Shown piece after piece: positions 35,640-47,712 of a stretch of DNA of 64,000 bases. Below the pieces are notes generated by a model, which was not told the DNA's origin, ran no database searches, and worked only from the letters and a program-made list of their open reading frames with translations. Both the position numbers and the translations under genes were made by a program. The stretch comes from Parasponia andersonii (lineage: Eukaryota; Streptophyta; Magnoliopsida; Rosales; Cannabaceae): positions 287,539-351,538 of the forward strand of contig JXTB01000425.1 in assembly GCA_002914805.1 (NCBI GenBank), read 5' to 3'. Position 1 is the first letter of the stretch; each line of letters starts with the position of its first letter.

Positions 35640-36240
35640 TTTTTTCTTTAAAAGAAAATGTTTATTGATTATGGCATAGAAAACTTAGAGATGCTTGTAT
35701 ACGTATAGTTTCAAATCTTTTACTAAAAGAATCTTATTGTGGTTTATTAAGTCTAATTTTTGGAAATAACAAGATTTGTAAAGCATGTTACTTTGGAAAG
35801 TAAATCAATTTTTTATGCTCTTGAGGATTTTTTTTTTAAGAAAAGGGCTTTATATGTTTTTTTTATTAGTTTCGAAATGGCTATGTCGAATGCAAAAGTT
35901 TTACTAAAAACTTTTTATGCCAAAGTTGTCAACACTATTTGTTATATTTTAAATCGGGTGTTGATTATACTTATTTTAAATAAAATACTATCATGTGTTT
36001 TGAAATGATCAAAAACCTAATGTTGATTATTTTAGAGTCTTTAGATACAAATATTTTTTAAATACCAAAGACAACTTTGAAAATTTTGTTTCCAAACACA
36101 ATGTTGAAACTTTTTCTAGTTACTCTACTACTAATAATGCATAAAGAGTGATTTTTAACAAAAGAACTAAGTAGTAGATGAATCTATGCATGTGATATTT
36201 GATGAAACTAATGACTCCTCTAAGGAAAAAAATATAGATG
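35640..36240 (+). pseudogene. SIRE-type pol remnant: pre-integrase and integrase tail
   Basis: LWHRKLRDACIRIVSNLL with a following CKACYFGK is the zinc-binding pre-integrase block (about 35665-35800), with the second histidine lost. Soon after comes FYAKVVNTICYILNRVL (35915-35965), the end of the Copia integrase, then a trace of the region beyond it (ESMHVIFDETND near 36180-36215). The integrase core with its catalytic acids is absent. Confidence 0.75.
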
Positions 36241-38350
36241 ATATTATTGTAGGTATGATATTAAGCTTGAAAGATTAAAGTTTAACAACAAATCAAAAGA
36301 TTATAATTAACTTCAACCTCAACATAAAGAAGATAAGATTTTTTTTGGAAGGATATAATGTTCATCAATCAATCAAGGTATGTTTTCTTAAATAGTTTGA
36401 GCTTGAGCACTTAAAGTCTATGAAGACATTGAATAAAAAAAAATTGGTATGGTTGATTTTGATAAATTCTCTTGAATTTGTTTGTTTAAATATTATGTGC
36501 TTTGCATTCCACGTTCTTTAAAATCGATGATTTTTCAATGTTTTAGTTAATAGTTTAAATATTTTTCTCATTTTTCAAATAATTTTTTTTCGAAAACCAG
36601 CGAAAATAAGGATTTTGGCAGACCGAAAACATTTTCAATCTACCGAAAAAATGGCCTAGATTGTTCTATCTCTCTGCCGATTTTGGCAGATCGAAAAACT
36701 ATTTTTGGTTTACCAAAAACTCACTATAAGTCGTATATTGAAGTGTTTTTAGTAGTTTTTAAATCATTCTCTCGCATTTTTTCGGTCTTAATTAAATTTT
36801 TTTTCATGAACTTAATTTTGATTTTCATATTATTTGCTTATATGTGATTTAAATAGATTGCACAATGTATATTGCTTAAATTCTTATATTTATGCAAATG
36901 TTTGATTGTTTTTATATGATAACCACCATGCATAATTAATTGAACTATTTTATCTATATTAATGATGTATTTGAACTCAAAATAGCATGTTATTTGAATT
37001 CAATGTTCAAATTTTGTAACCTTTGTCATTTTGAATATTTGCGCATGATTTTTTATCCTATAACTTTATAAGAAGAAATTTTTAATGAATATCACATACA
37101 AAGTTCTCATGAATTTTCAATACATGCTTTGTTATGCTTTGTCTTTTCTAAATATCTATTTCTTATAGTTGTTTACACTTGGATAGTATGTCATGTTTGG
37201 ATTGAACACTTATTATTGTTTATTCATGTTTTTACTTTATATTTGTTAAATTGTATCAATCTTATCCTTCATGTTTATGTAACTTTTTGATGACATCAAA
37301 AAAAGGAGAAGAATGTGCTTTGATTTAAATTCAATTGATATCTATTGGCATAGTTTTAATTGGTATCAACTTGGTATAATTTGTTTTTACAATTGGCATC
37401 CATGAGCATTTTTTTTAATAAGTGGTATTTATGAGTTCAAATAATAATATGCATGCTTTATAAGTTTAAGGAGGAGTTTTGCTCTCATTTTTATTAAGCA
37501 TACATTGAAGGAGAGCATATTTATAATTTTATTGTGCTAAATGGTCATATATTTTATGAATGCATCTTTTTGATGTGCTCTCCATAGTTAATTTTATGAA
37601 AATAAAAAAAATAAATTATTTCACTATTGTGCTTTAATGATTTGAATTTCTCCTATATTCTGTGATAATTACATTTGGAAAAATATATTTTCAACAAGAA
37701 AAATATTAATATTTAGAGTTTTCATGATGTTGATGTTACTCTACTTGAAATATGCTACTTCTCATACTCTTTGGTATCATATTGTTGTTCAATCTTATAT
37801 TTGACATCGTTATTCTTATTTTGAAGATTGTTCAATTCTAGATTCCTCCTTATCTCCTTATTACATAACTTGTCATACTATCTTTTACATAGGAGAAAAT
37901 TGTTTGTGTATTGCTCTTTCAAATACTTTTATTATGTATTCAACTCGAGAGAGCGATATATTGAATTAATAATATGGGGAAAATCTTATTTCAAAGGGAT
38001 AGATTAATTTTTATGTGACATATTGTTTGAAATTTATTTCTATCTTTTTAATGATGTCAAAAGGAGGGGAAATAGGTTGATTTATAAATAGAAGGATAAA
38101 AAGATTTATTTACGAGTATGCATATTTCAAGGAGGAGAACTTTGTTTAGTACACATTTTTAATTTTCTCATAATATGCTTATAATGTTTAATTGAGTTAA
38201 AAAGGAAGAGAAATTTTCTTTTATGTTCTCAAGCATACTTTGAGATGGAGCTTAAAATATGGTAAGGATTAAGATAAATTTGAAAACTTTCATATTTTCA
38301 TATCCTTATTACATATTTTCTTTTATCTTATAAATCAATATTTGTCATCA
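36241..38350 (+). other. SIRE 3' noncoding region with repeated polypurine-like modules
   Basis: No reverse transcriptase or RNase H coding is visible. It holds AGACCGAAAA/CTACCGAAAA phrases at 36590-36725 like those in the LTR. At 37284-37312, 38044-38073 and 38192-38213 it holds diverged copies of the sequence next to the real polypurine tract (GATGACATCAAAAAAAGGAG and similar). Confidence 0.65.
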
Positions 38351-38366
38351 TCAAAAAGGGAGAGAT
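38351..38366 (+). other. Polypurine tract of SIRE-type Copia
   Basis: TCAAAAAGGGAGAGAT directly before the 3' LTR start TGTTGAG. Confidence 0.8.
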
Positions 38367-39951
38367 TGTTGAGAAATTGAGACTTTAATTTTACTCACTC
38401 TTATTTTAAATATAACAAATATTTGATTTAGTACTAATGATTTACCTTGAGTGTGTAGTGAAATTGTTTTAAAAATTCTAACTCAAGTTGATCATAGAAT
38501 CAAACTTGAAGATTGATGCACATTGGAGTTATTAGAATCAAGCTTCAAGATTGACAACCAAGATACAAGATTATGCTTAGATAAGGTATACTCATATTTA
38601 GTCTTGTATTTGATTTAGTTCATTGCACATAAAATTTTCTTTGCATTGGCCGATACCTTTTAAAAGAGTTGTCAAACTTTTTTAATCTTAAAATGGTATT
38701 ATAAAAATTTGAAAATAGAAAATAATGTTTTTGAATGGGCAAAATATTCTTCAAAACATGATTTCTTAAGTTTAAATAAATTGTAAATATATTTAAAATC
38801 ATAATTATTGAAGTCAGTTCTTGAAAAAAGCCAAAAGCTGTCAAAATTTGAAAAATAGCCAAATGCTTAAACAACCAAAATAGGAAAATTTTCTGTCTAT
38901 CGAAATTCCACAGGTCTACCGAAAACGGCAGTGACAAAAATATTACCATTAAAATTAGACCATTAAAAAAGTACTACTAATGGCTAGTATTTTCGATCTA
39001 CCGAAATCTCACTTTCGATTTACCGAAAATGGCAGAAAGTGTATCTAACGATTATAAACGACTAGTTTTCACTCAAGCTTATAAATAAAAGCTATTTTAA
39101 CACTTGAAAAAGACTTTTCATGAACCTAAATTGTTATTAAATTACTTTCAAAGTGAAAAAACATATTTCTACATTGAATTAACTTTCAAATCATATTAAG
39201 CCAATCTTAGAACATCTACTGTATATTGTTCTCCAATCTTCTAAGCTAAAATTATATTCATTATTTTGTAAGGAGAGTTTGTGAGTGTGTTTATTCTTAT
39301 ATTTAAAAACCATTTGAGTGTATGGCTAAGGATATCATTAGAGTCATAAACAATCCGTGTATAGGTGAGGTTGCCACTAGAGTTAAAATAATCTGATCTC
39401 GGTAAGGTTGCCACCGAGTGTAAGTGACATTATCACCGGAGTCTAAACAACTCGTGAATTGGTAAGATTGGTACCATTCTCTAAACAATCCATGGAGGTA
39501 GGGATTGGCATCTAAGTCAAAACAATCCATGGTTAGGTGTGATAGAGTCAAATTCAAGACTATTGTAAAGGTTGGGTGAGCCTAAGAAGAATTCACTCCA
39601 TTTGTACAAGGGTCGATCAAGCCCACAATCTTGATCCGAATAGTAGAAGCTAAAAGTAAATTATTGAGGGCCGGGGATGTAGGCAAACCATCGTATTTGT
39701 CGAACATCATAAAAATCGAGTTTGCACTTTCTCTATTCTTATACTCTTTACTTTATTGCAAACTATTTAATTGAGTATTTGATATTTAGTGTACTTAATA
39801 TACTTGTTATTATTGCTATATATTTGGTATTATTATTGATTTAGCTTAAAAGTTTCAAAATAGTGGTCTATAGTTTAAATAGTTAAAAAGTTTCATAAAA
39901 CGATTTAAAACCCAATTCACCCCTTCTTAGGCTGTCAATCTTGGGCTAACA
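38367..39951 (+). repeat. 3' LTR of SIRE-type Copia
   Basis: Starts TGTTGAGAAATTGAG directly after the polypurine tract and ends TTGGGCTAACA. It is slightly shorter than the 5' LTR because of internal deletions (for example around 38810). Confidence 0.88.
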
Positions 39952-40350
39952 AATAGCTAACACATTTAGTAATACTCTAAATAATAAATACACAAACAAT
40001 CAAACATCCTTTTTTATTGGTCAAATTTGACTAAACTGTAATTTTGACTATTCAATTTTTATCATTTATGAATTATTTCTATTGATGAATTAATAATTAC
40101 ATTGTTATAGATATTTAAATATGGATGTCAATAATCCTTTGATATTATTTTGATATCTTATAATATCCTAAAAGATTTGTCATAGGTATTATATATCTCT
40201 AAGATGCTCTTTGGAAAAAAAATTTGATTATATCCTTTATCCATCTAGTTTGTAAATAGGCCTTCCAATTATTAGCTAAAACACATTGATTAAAAAGAAA
40301 ATTAGAAGAAAGAAAGAGAGAAAAGAAATAAAGATGGGATTGTAGAAAGT
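39952..40350 (+). repeat. Flank S (second copy), LTR-like
   Basis: Homologous to 31997-32410 but continuing into the Tork Copia RNase H at about 40355. A plus-strand TAAATAGGCCTTCC box lies near 40252. It is not similar to the Tork LTR at 59694-60096, so it is a separate LTR-like fragment. Confidence 0.6.
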
Positions 40351-40354
40351 AATC

Positions 40355-41431
40355 AATAATTTTCTGAAACAGTACCATTCCTTCATTAATAATCTCTCGC
40401 ATAAAGTGATGTCGGACGTCAATATACTTTGTACGTACATGGTATATTAGATTCTTTGCTAAGTGAATGGTACTCTGACTATCAGAATAAATACAAATAT
40501 GCTTCTGAATAACTCCCAGCTCTTTCAATAGTCTTTGTAACCAAATAGCTTCCTTTAGAGCCTCTGTAACTGTTATGTATTCTGCCTCTGTAGTAGACAA
40601 AATAATTATAGACTATAAATAGACTTTCAACTGATTAGTGCTCTTGCAAATATGAATACATATCCAGTAGTTGATCAATATTTATTTAAATCACCAGCGT
40701 AATCAGAATCAAGATAACCAACTACATATTGACCAAATCTATCATCCTACTCAAAAATCAAAGTAACATTTATAGTCTTTAATAAGTATCGTAGAATCCA
40801 TTTTATAGCTTGCCAATAATCTTTACCCAGATCATGTATATACCTGCTCATAACTCTAACTACATATGGAATATTGAGTCTCGTACACACTATCTCATAC
40901 ATCAAGCTACCAACTGCATTTAAATACGAAACTTGTGAAATGTACTCTCTCTCTATATTTGTACTCAGAGACAAAGACGCACTAAACTTGAAATGAGATG
41001 CAAGCAGTATACTGATAGGTTTTGATTGTTTAGTCATACCAAAATGCTATAATATCTTCCCCAAATATTGTTTCCGAGTCAAACTAACCTTGCCTCTCCC
41101 TTTATCTCTGCTAATCTCCATACCGAGAATCTTCTTCGCTTCACCGAGATCCTTCATCTCAAACTCTTGATTAAATTGAGCCTTCAACTTCTCAATTTCT
41201 TCTTGATTCTTTGAAGCTATAGACATATCATCAACATACAAGAGTAGATAAATGAAAGACCTACATCAGAGCTTGTGAAAATACATACAACTACCAAACT
41301 TGCTTCTTGTATACTTCTAACCCATCATAAACCGATCAAATTGCTTGTACCACTGCCTCAGCGATTATTTTAGCCCATAAAGTGATCTTTTCAGTCTGCA
41401 AACTCAATTTTCTTTTCCAGCAATCTTGAAT
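40355..41431 (-). pseudogene. Tork Copia pol: RT end and RNase H
   Basis: Minus strand: FKIAGKE and KRSLYGLKQSPRQWYKQFD (41310-41430), then the catalytic YVDDM box (about 41227-41241) and MKDLGEAKKILGMEISRDK. Linker and NIPYVVRVMSRYIHDLGKDYW (40747-41037) follow, then RNase H with MSTTEAEYITVTEALKEAIW (40541-40600), YSDSQSTIHLAKN and the H-block HHFMREI (40399). It stops abruptly at about 40355. Only a few stops or shifts break it. Confidence 0.85.
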
Positions 41432-41436
41432 CCTTC
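41432..41436. repeat. Athila-1 target duplication (left)
   Basis: CCTTC, repeated at 49148-49152. Both copies lie within the same Tork RT codons. Confidence 0.85.
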
Positions 41437-42960
41437 TATTGAGCTATTTCTAACACAAAAAACATTGTAAGTATACGGGTCGCAACAAGTAATATAGAAG
41501 TAAGAGAGTATCGATTCTATAAGGAGTACTCGATTCACAAATATTAAGTACTAACTGAAACTAGTTTTCAATTTATCTAAACGACAATGATTGATGGTTT
41601 TATGCAAGAATTAAAATGTGAATAGTAATGTAAAAGATATGAAAGGAAACCGAAATTACACAACCAAAGATAGTTCTTAGAGCAATAGTAAAGACACTAG
41701 GTATGCAATCTACCCTCTAACTCCTCCGATTACTAGTTTTCCTCAATATACAAGTATCTATAAAGAATTGACAACCAAGAATTCTCAAGTATTCACAAAA
41801 TTTTTTCCAAGACATAAGCAAAAATGTCCAAACAAGATAATATACTAGTCCTAACATAAATTGATTAGACTCATTAAATTGATCATTCTCACATACGGTT
41901 ACACAAGTTACCTAGGTATATTGCTATCTTATATAAACTTACCCTATACTAGGTGATCTTATGATGTTCTATATATATCCAAACCTATAATCCCCTTCCC
42001 AAGTTCATATATATTTCATAATAACAATCTATTTAGTGGCCAAGTAAATAGATGCATTAAGTTTAAGATAAAATAATCAATTCAAACATGGATATCAAGA
42101 ACAATAAAGGAAAACCAAATAGTTGGATTACATTAGAGATTTAATTGCCTCTCTAGAAATGAAGTTTAACTCATGTTGAGATAAGATGAATCAAAACATA
42201 TACAACAACAATGATAAATATTCACTTGTAGTAAATAAATGATAAGAAGCCTCTTAATCTGATTCCTCCTCCTTGAATCTCCTTTCTTGATATTGTTTCT
42301 CCCTTAGAAATAGCTCTAGGAACCCTTAGCTGCTAGGATTTTTGTTCCCCCCATTGTCTCCACTTTCATATGAGAGAAAGAGAGTTTAAATTGAGGAGCT
42401 GTCACGAGTAAATCCAGGTTTTCTACAACTTTTTAACATTGCGGCGCAACAGTTGGCAAGAAGATGGCGCTGCAGTGCCAAATGGTAGCACTGTGACACG
42501 ATGGTGTTGAGGCTGCAGCACCAAAGTTGGCATCACGGCATCAGAAAATTGGTAGTGTAGGACCACAAAGTGACACCACGATGCCATGGAAATGGGGCTA
42601 TAGCCCCATTATTTTAAGGTTACAGCCTCATGGAAATGGCACTGCAACCCCATAGTTTTGGGGCTGCGGCGCCCAATTTTCGGGGTTGTAGCTCCATTTC
42701 CTCTATGACATTATGCCGTTAAATTGACTCCTAATCTCTACTTTGTGAGTTCTATCATTGATCTTCTCTCATCATTGCACGAATTTATCACTTAAACGTC
42801 TTGATTTACCTCCAAATTAACTTCGAAGAACAACATTCTTTGCTCAACAAACTCTCACCTGAAATATGCATCAAAAACAACAAAACAAGTAAGAAGAGCT
42901 CAAAGACGAGCAATCTTAAGCTCGAAAGTATAGTAAAGATAAGTGTAAATACCTTTATCA
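41437..42960 (-). repeat. 3' LTR of Athila-1
   Basis: Direct repeat of 47713-49147. On the plus strand it runs TATTGAGC (partner TGTTGAGC) to CTTTATCA. It contains a degenerate GC-rich array of GGCGCTGCAG/GGGGCTGCGGC phrases at about 42440-42710 in otherwise AT-rich DNA. Confidence 0.88.
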
Positions 42961-42985
42961 AATACCCCTAAACTTAAGCTAAAGC
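42961..42985 (-). other. Polypurine tract of Athila-1
   Basis: The minus strand reads AAGTTTAGGGGTATT directly before the 3' LTR start TGATAAAGG. Confidence 0.65.
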
Positions 42986-45011
42986 TCTTTCTCGAGTTAA
43001 ACAACAAATGAATAACAAGAATAATTAAAACAACATAAAAGTAAACTTCAAACACACAAATAAAGCTTTTGAATGAGGTCAGCCTTATCTCAAAACTCTC
43101 TAAAAGACATATATTTCAGGGAAACTTAAAGCATCACAATAGTTTAGAATTTGAAATTTGCTAGTAGCTTTACTTTATTGTCAATTCTTTGTGTGTGTGT
43201 GTGTAATTGCCGCTTACATTTAACCAATCACACTTGGATCGCTTTATGCAGACTTAGGATAAACATTAAGACCTATCTCAGTACAAATAGAGCAGTCATC
43301 TCATAAGCTTGCTTTTTATGTTAATCTCCACTAATATAGAAAAGCATTAAAACGAAGGTTAATAGGTCTTTAATCGACTTGTAATATAAGGCTTAGATAC
43401 AGGTGGATGGAATGGTATCATTTAGGCTTATTCATACCAAGATACCTTTTTTTCTCAATGATTATAATTCTCTCAAGCATACCACAAGAATTTTCCCCAA
43501 ACTTAGCTTTTGACCTCCTTTTTATTGTTTGTTTTTTTTGTTTTGTTTTTTTTTTTTTAAATTAATTATTGATTTAAGGTAGCTAAACTTCTTCTACCAA
43601 ATTGACTTCCCTTTTTTTTTAAACCGCTCATACTTGATCAAAAATTCAAAATTTACTGTCATGCATCTATTGTATGAAGCAGGGCAATTTAGGAAATTAT
43701 TTATTGGTGAGAAGCATTTAACGGGCTCACAACTATGTGCAAAATGTGTTTAAAAGTTGTTCACAAAGCAAAACCATAAAAGATTTAAGCACATAAATAA
43801 TCATGATACTAAATATTTCTAAAAGAGTTATTTCATACGAACTCACAAAAATATCATCGACTGTTAACTTCTAGCAAAAACTCCAATCAAAACATAATTA
43901 AATAAATAAACAAAAGGAAAACACACTATGAAAGAAAGATAGAAACTAAATAACTAAAATAACACACAGGAAAATAGTTTAAAAGTTTAACCAATTAAAA
44001 TGTCCATGAAGAGAAAGGAGGTAAGTGCTAGACATTCCCCCCAAACTTAAAATGTGCATTATTCCTAATGCACTAAATATGAAAGAACAAAAAGGAATTA
44101 GTACTTACCTGATCGATGGCTGCTCAGTTGGCCTCAAAGGTATGGTGGTTACCAAGTTGATTAGTTTCAACTCATAGTAGTGCCAGCGATAGTGCCATCC
44201 TAGGGTAAGTTTTTTTTGTTCGAGCCGGTGGTGCCATAACACCAAAAAGGGGCTCTGGGGCACTAAGACTTGGAAAAAAAAAACTCAAGAGTTTTTTTTT
44301 TCTAGGCCAGTGGTGCAGGGCACGGAAAAAAAAAATTTACCCTGGCATGGCACTATCGCCGGCACCACTATGAGTCAAAAGTGATCAACTTGGTAACCGC
44401 CACACCTTCGAGGCTGATTGAGTGGCCGTCGATCAGTTTTTTTTTTTTCCGGGCCAGTGGCGCTGGGGTGCCAAGTCCTGGAAAAAATTTCAAAAGTTTT
44501 TCTTTCAGGCCGATGGCATCGCATCACCAAAAAGTGGCATCGTGGCATCACAACCTGGGCATCAATGCATATTTGGCACCGCAACACTTTTTTTTGGTGT
44601 CGGGTCGCCAAGTTTCTTCTTATGGTGCCCCCAAAATGGCTCTAGGGCACCATTTTTGACCCTCTGAGGCACCAACCACTGGGTAAATCACAAAATTTGG
44701 CATTGGGGTACCATTTTATGGCAATAAGGTGCCAACACCTGGGAATTTGCAACTTTTGGTACCGGGATGTCAAGTTTCTACTTGTGGCACCCTAGAGTGA
44801 TGTCACAGTGCCAAATTAAGCTCCTAAGATGCGAAATGATAGCACTCTTCTAATTTTCTCCAATCAAGTCTCTCCACCAACATCTTTATTACTATGTCTT
44901 CAAAATAATCAAAACAAAAGAACTTCAAACATACTTCCCTCTTTATTAACATTCTTGGGTTCCCTTCCAAGTAACGCTTGTTTAATGTCCCTAGCTTAAC
45001 ATAGCCACTCC
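42986..45011 (-). other. Athila-1 internal region without pol
   Basis: Where RT, RNase H and integrase should follow the protease there is no matching frame. It holds T/A homopolymers, a (GT) run near 43190, a 110-bp-arm inverted repeat (44109-44436), and a tandem array of GGCACC/GGTGCC phrases (44200-44800). Open frames at 44375-44667 arise from this array and are not genes. Confidence 0.7.
44109..44436. repeat. Inverted repeat, ~110-bp arms
   Basis: Left arm 44109-44218 (starts CTGATCGATGG) and right arm 44327-44436 (ends CCGTCGATCAG) are reverse complements with about 80-85% identity by eye, with a spacer of about 108 bases. Confidence 0.8.
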
Positions 45012-47579
45012 TCATGGAGGATTGGGCGAGGCAATGGGTGATTTAGCTCGATCAAACTCTCTTCCTAGGTACTTCTTGAGCTTTTGAATATTCACCTTGA
45101 TTCTCCTAGTTACACTGCAAGGAGACACATTAGTTTCTTTGAATAGCCCTATCCATCTTACTTTGAGCTTACCCAGGAAAAGTTTTAGACAAGATGAACC
45201 AAGTACATCTCTTAATCTTGGTTCAAAGTAATGATCATTGTGCTTCTTCTTCTTTGTCCTCCACTTCCTCGTGTCCTTCTTATAAGGCTTGTAATGACTA
45301 GAAGAGGAGAGTGAAGGCTCTAAGACCTCCTTTAGAGGATTGGACTTAGAACAATATTGTGGAACTTTATTCAATGCATTGTCTTCCATGTTCTCCTTTA
45401 CCAAATCCACTCTATAGCAGTCATCGATGTCACTAAGAGAGTCTACTTCTTTGAACATATTGAGGGATATAACTTGGTCCTCCACCCTCATAGCAATTCC
45501 TCCTTTGTATGCATCAATAACCGCCCTCCCAGTTGCTAGGAACAGTCTTCCAAGGATAATTGGAAAATTTTCATTTTCCTCTATGTCAAGAATAATGAAA
45601 TCAGCTAGAAAGAACAATTTGTCCTCCTTCATAAGCACATTCTCAATGATTCCTTTAGGATAATTAACAGACTTATCTGCAAATTAGAGCATTGTTGTGG
45701 TTGGTCTTGCTTCCCCCAAACCAAGTTTTTGAAACACAGAAAATGGTATTAAATTGACACTAGCTTTCAAATCATATAAAGCTTTACCGAAGAAATGGTC
45801 ATCAATAGTGTAAGGAATGTTGAAGCTTCCTTGATCCTTAAGCTTAGGAGAAAGCTTGTTCTAAAGAATGGCACCGCACTCCTCCATGAGAGCGACAGTC
45901 TCATATTCCCCTAATCTCTTTTTATTAGAAAGGATCTCCTTCATGAACTTTACATAACTTGGGTTTTGCTCAAATGCCTCGGCAAAAAGAATATTGATAT
46001 GCAATTACTTGAATACTTCCAAGAACTTGGAGAATTGTTGGTCTAACTTTTTCTTCTGGAAGCATTGAGGAAAAGACCAGGTGGATTATAAGGACATGAC
46101 TTTGATAGCGATGTTGAGGGACTATTAATATTCATCTTTTCGATTGGTTTCTCTCCATCATTCTTTTTGGCTGGCTCATTCTTAACAACTTCTTCAATGA
46201 TTGGCTTGGATGGTGAAGTACATTTCTCAACATTCTTCACTAACTCTTTCTCACTTCTCAGTGTGATGGTATTACAATGCTCTTAGTCATTATTTCTTGG
46301 ATTTATTTCGGTGTTACTTGGTAGTGCTCTTTGGGGCCGGTTAGTTAAAGCATTGGCCAATTTTTGTTTCTAAGGTTCTCATGGTGGCCACTTGATTTTG
46401 GAGGTTGGCTTCATTCTTTGCAATGTACTACATTAGTATCTCCTCTATAGATGGCCACTTCTCTTACGGATGTTGCATTGTTCTTGCATTTGGATTCTGT
46501 CCTTGTTGTTTTTGGTTACTCCAAGAAAAATTTGGATGGTTTCTCCATCCCAGATTGTAAGAGTGATTATTGCATTGGTGTTGATTATGGTTCTCCACAA
46601 AGTGAGCCGATTCCATATTCAAGGGATAATAAGAGCTCAAGTAGTTGTCACCACATTGCTAACAGGCTTCATTGGACTTTGGATTGCTTGCACCCTATTG
46701 ATCGCCATTGAATCGAGCTTCTTGGCCATTGACTCTATATTCTTGGTCAATATACTAACTTAAGCTACCAATGAAGAAATAACTTCTAATTCATTGACAC
46801 TTGCAGCTCTCCTTGGATTGACAATCTCAGAAGGCCATTCGTAGTTGTTTGCCGCCATTTCTTCCAATAACTCATAAGCACCATCTGTTAATTTACCCAT
46901 CAACACTCTACCAGCTACAACATTTACAAAGGTCTTCAAATTAATAGCCGATCCATTGTAGAATATTTGAATAAGAAGCCACTTGGGTATTCCATAGTAT
47001 GGACACCTCCTCATCAACTCCTTATAGGGCTACTAAGCCTCGTATAAGGATTCATTATCAAATTGTATAAAGGAGGTGATGTCGTTCCTCAACTTAGCGG
47101 TCTTGGCTAGAGAGAAGAACTTGGCAAGAAATTTCTGAGGTAAGTCTTCCCATGGAGTGATGGATCCCGAGGGTAAGACATTCAACTACCCTTAGGCTTA
47201 TCCCTCAAGGAAAATGGGAACATCCTCAAGCAAATGGCATTCTCATTAACTCCGTTGTACTTAAAAGTATCGGATATCTCCAAAAACTTCATAATGTATT
47301 GGTTAGGATCATCACTACATAAGCCACCAAATTGACATATGTTTATACCATCTGAATGATTGTCGACTTCAACTCAAAGTTGGCAGCATTGATGGCCAGC
47401 CTCTAAATGCTAAGACTGAAACCTTTAAGGATAGGAACTATAAAGTCCCTCAAAGTTCTAGAGTTGTTTCGGTCTCCTATAGTTTCTTGAGGGTTGGCTC
47501 TTTGATTCCTCTATCTTCGAATTTCTCTCAAAGTACGCTCATTCTTAGGATCGAATGGTAAGAAGTTCGCACTCTTCAT
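45012..47579 (-). pseudogene. Athila-1 gag-protease
   Basis: The ATG at 47579 opens an Athila-type gag (MKSANFLPFDPKNERTLREI), decayed over the next ~550 bases. The capsid end is clear at 46760-47017 (YGIPKWLLIQIFYNG, AYELLEEMAANNYEWPSE). A proline- and lysine-rich linker follows at 46040-46240. The protease region: an active-site block near 45755-45785 reads DLKAS where DLGAS is expected, so the glycine is lost. Then FADKSVKYPKGIIENVLMK continues into a 208-codon frame (45012-45638) with ADFIILDIEENENFPIILGR and FLATGRAVIDAYKG. Stops break the gag part. Confidence 0.85.
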
Positions 47580-47688
47580 GTGTCTCATATAATGAAATTA
47601 AGCACTTGAGATTCACAACAAAAAGAAAACATCTAAATTAAATCGAAACTAATAGATATTAGTATTAACAAGTAATAAATCACCGTTC

Positions 47689-47706
47689 TCCTCGGCAACG
47701 ACACCA
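47689..47706 (-). other. Primer binding site, tRNA-Asp type
   Basis: The minus strand reads TGGTGTCGTTGCCGAGGA six bases after the 5' LTR. Athila/Tat elements use the 3' end of tRNA-Asp (TGGCGCCGTTGCCGGGG); two C-to-T changes and one G-to-A change are seen. Confidence 0.85.
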
Positions 47707-47712
47707 AAAACT

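Larger units (their letters stand above)
32411..39951 (+). mobile_element. SIRE/Maximus-type Copia element, internally deleted
   Basis: Plus strand, 7.5 kb: 5' LTR 32411-34094, primer site 34096-34108, gag remnants, pre-integrase and integrase tail, about 2 kb without coding, polypurine tract, 3' LTR 38367-39951. The gag (WKIRM near the start, coiled-coil part, HKFTNGKKNFDLILGGQ) is characteristic of the SIRE clade. The reverse transcriptase and RNase H are missing. No 5-bp target duplication is visible outside the LTRs. Confidence 0.85.

Noticed and set aside
44375-44667. Several overlapping frames on both strands
   Set aside because: Side effect of the GGCACC-type repeat array inside Athila-1; no family resemblance and no consistent frame.
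45357-46763. Plus-strand frames over the Athila-1 gag-protease
   Set aside because: Antisense shadows of the minus-strand coding sequence.
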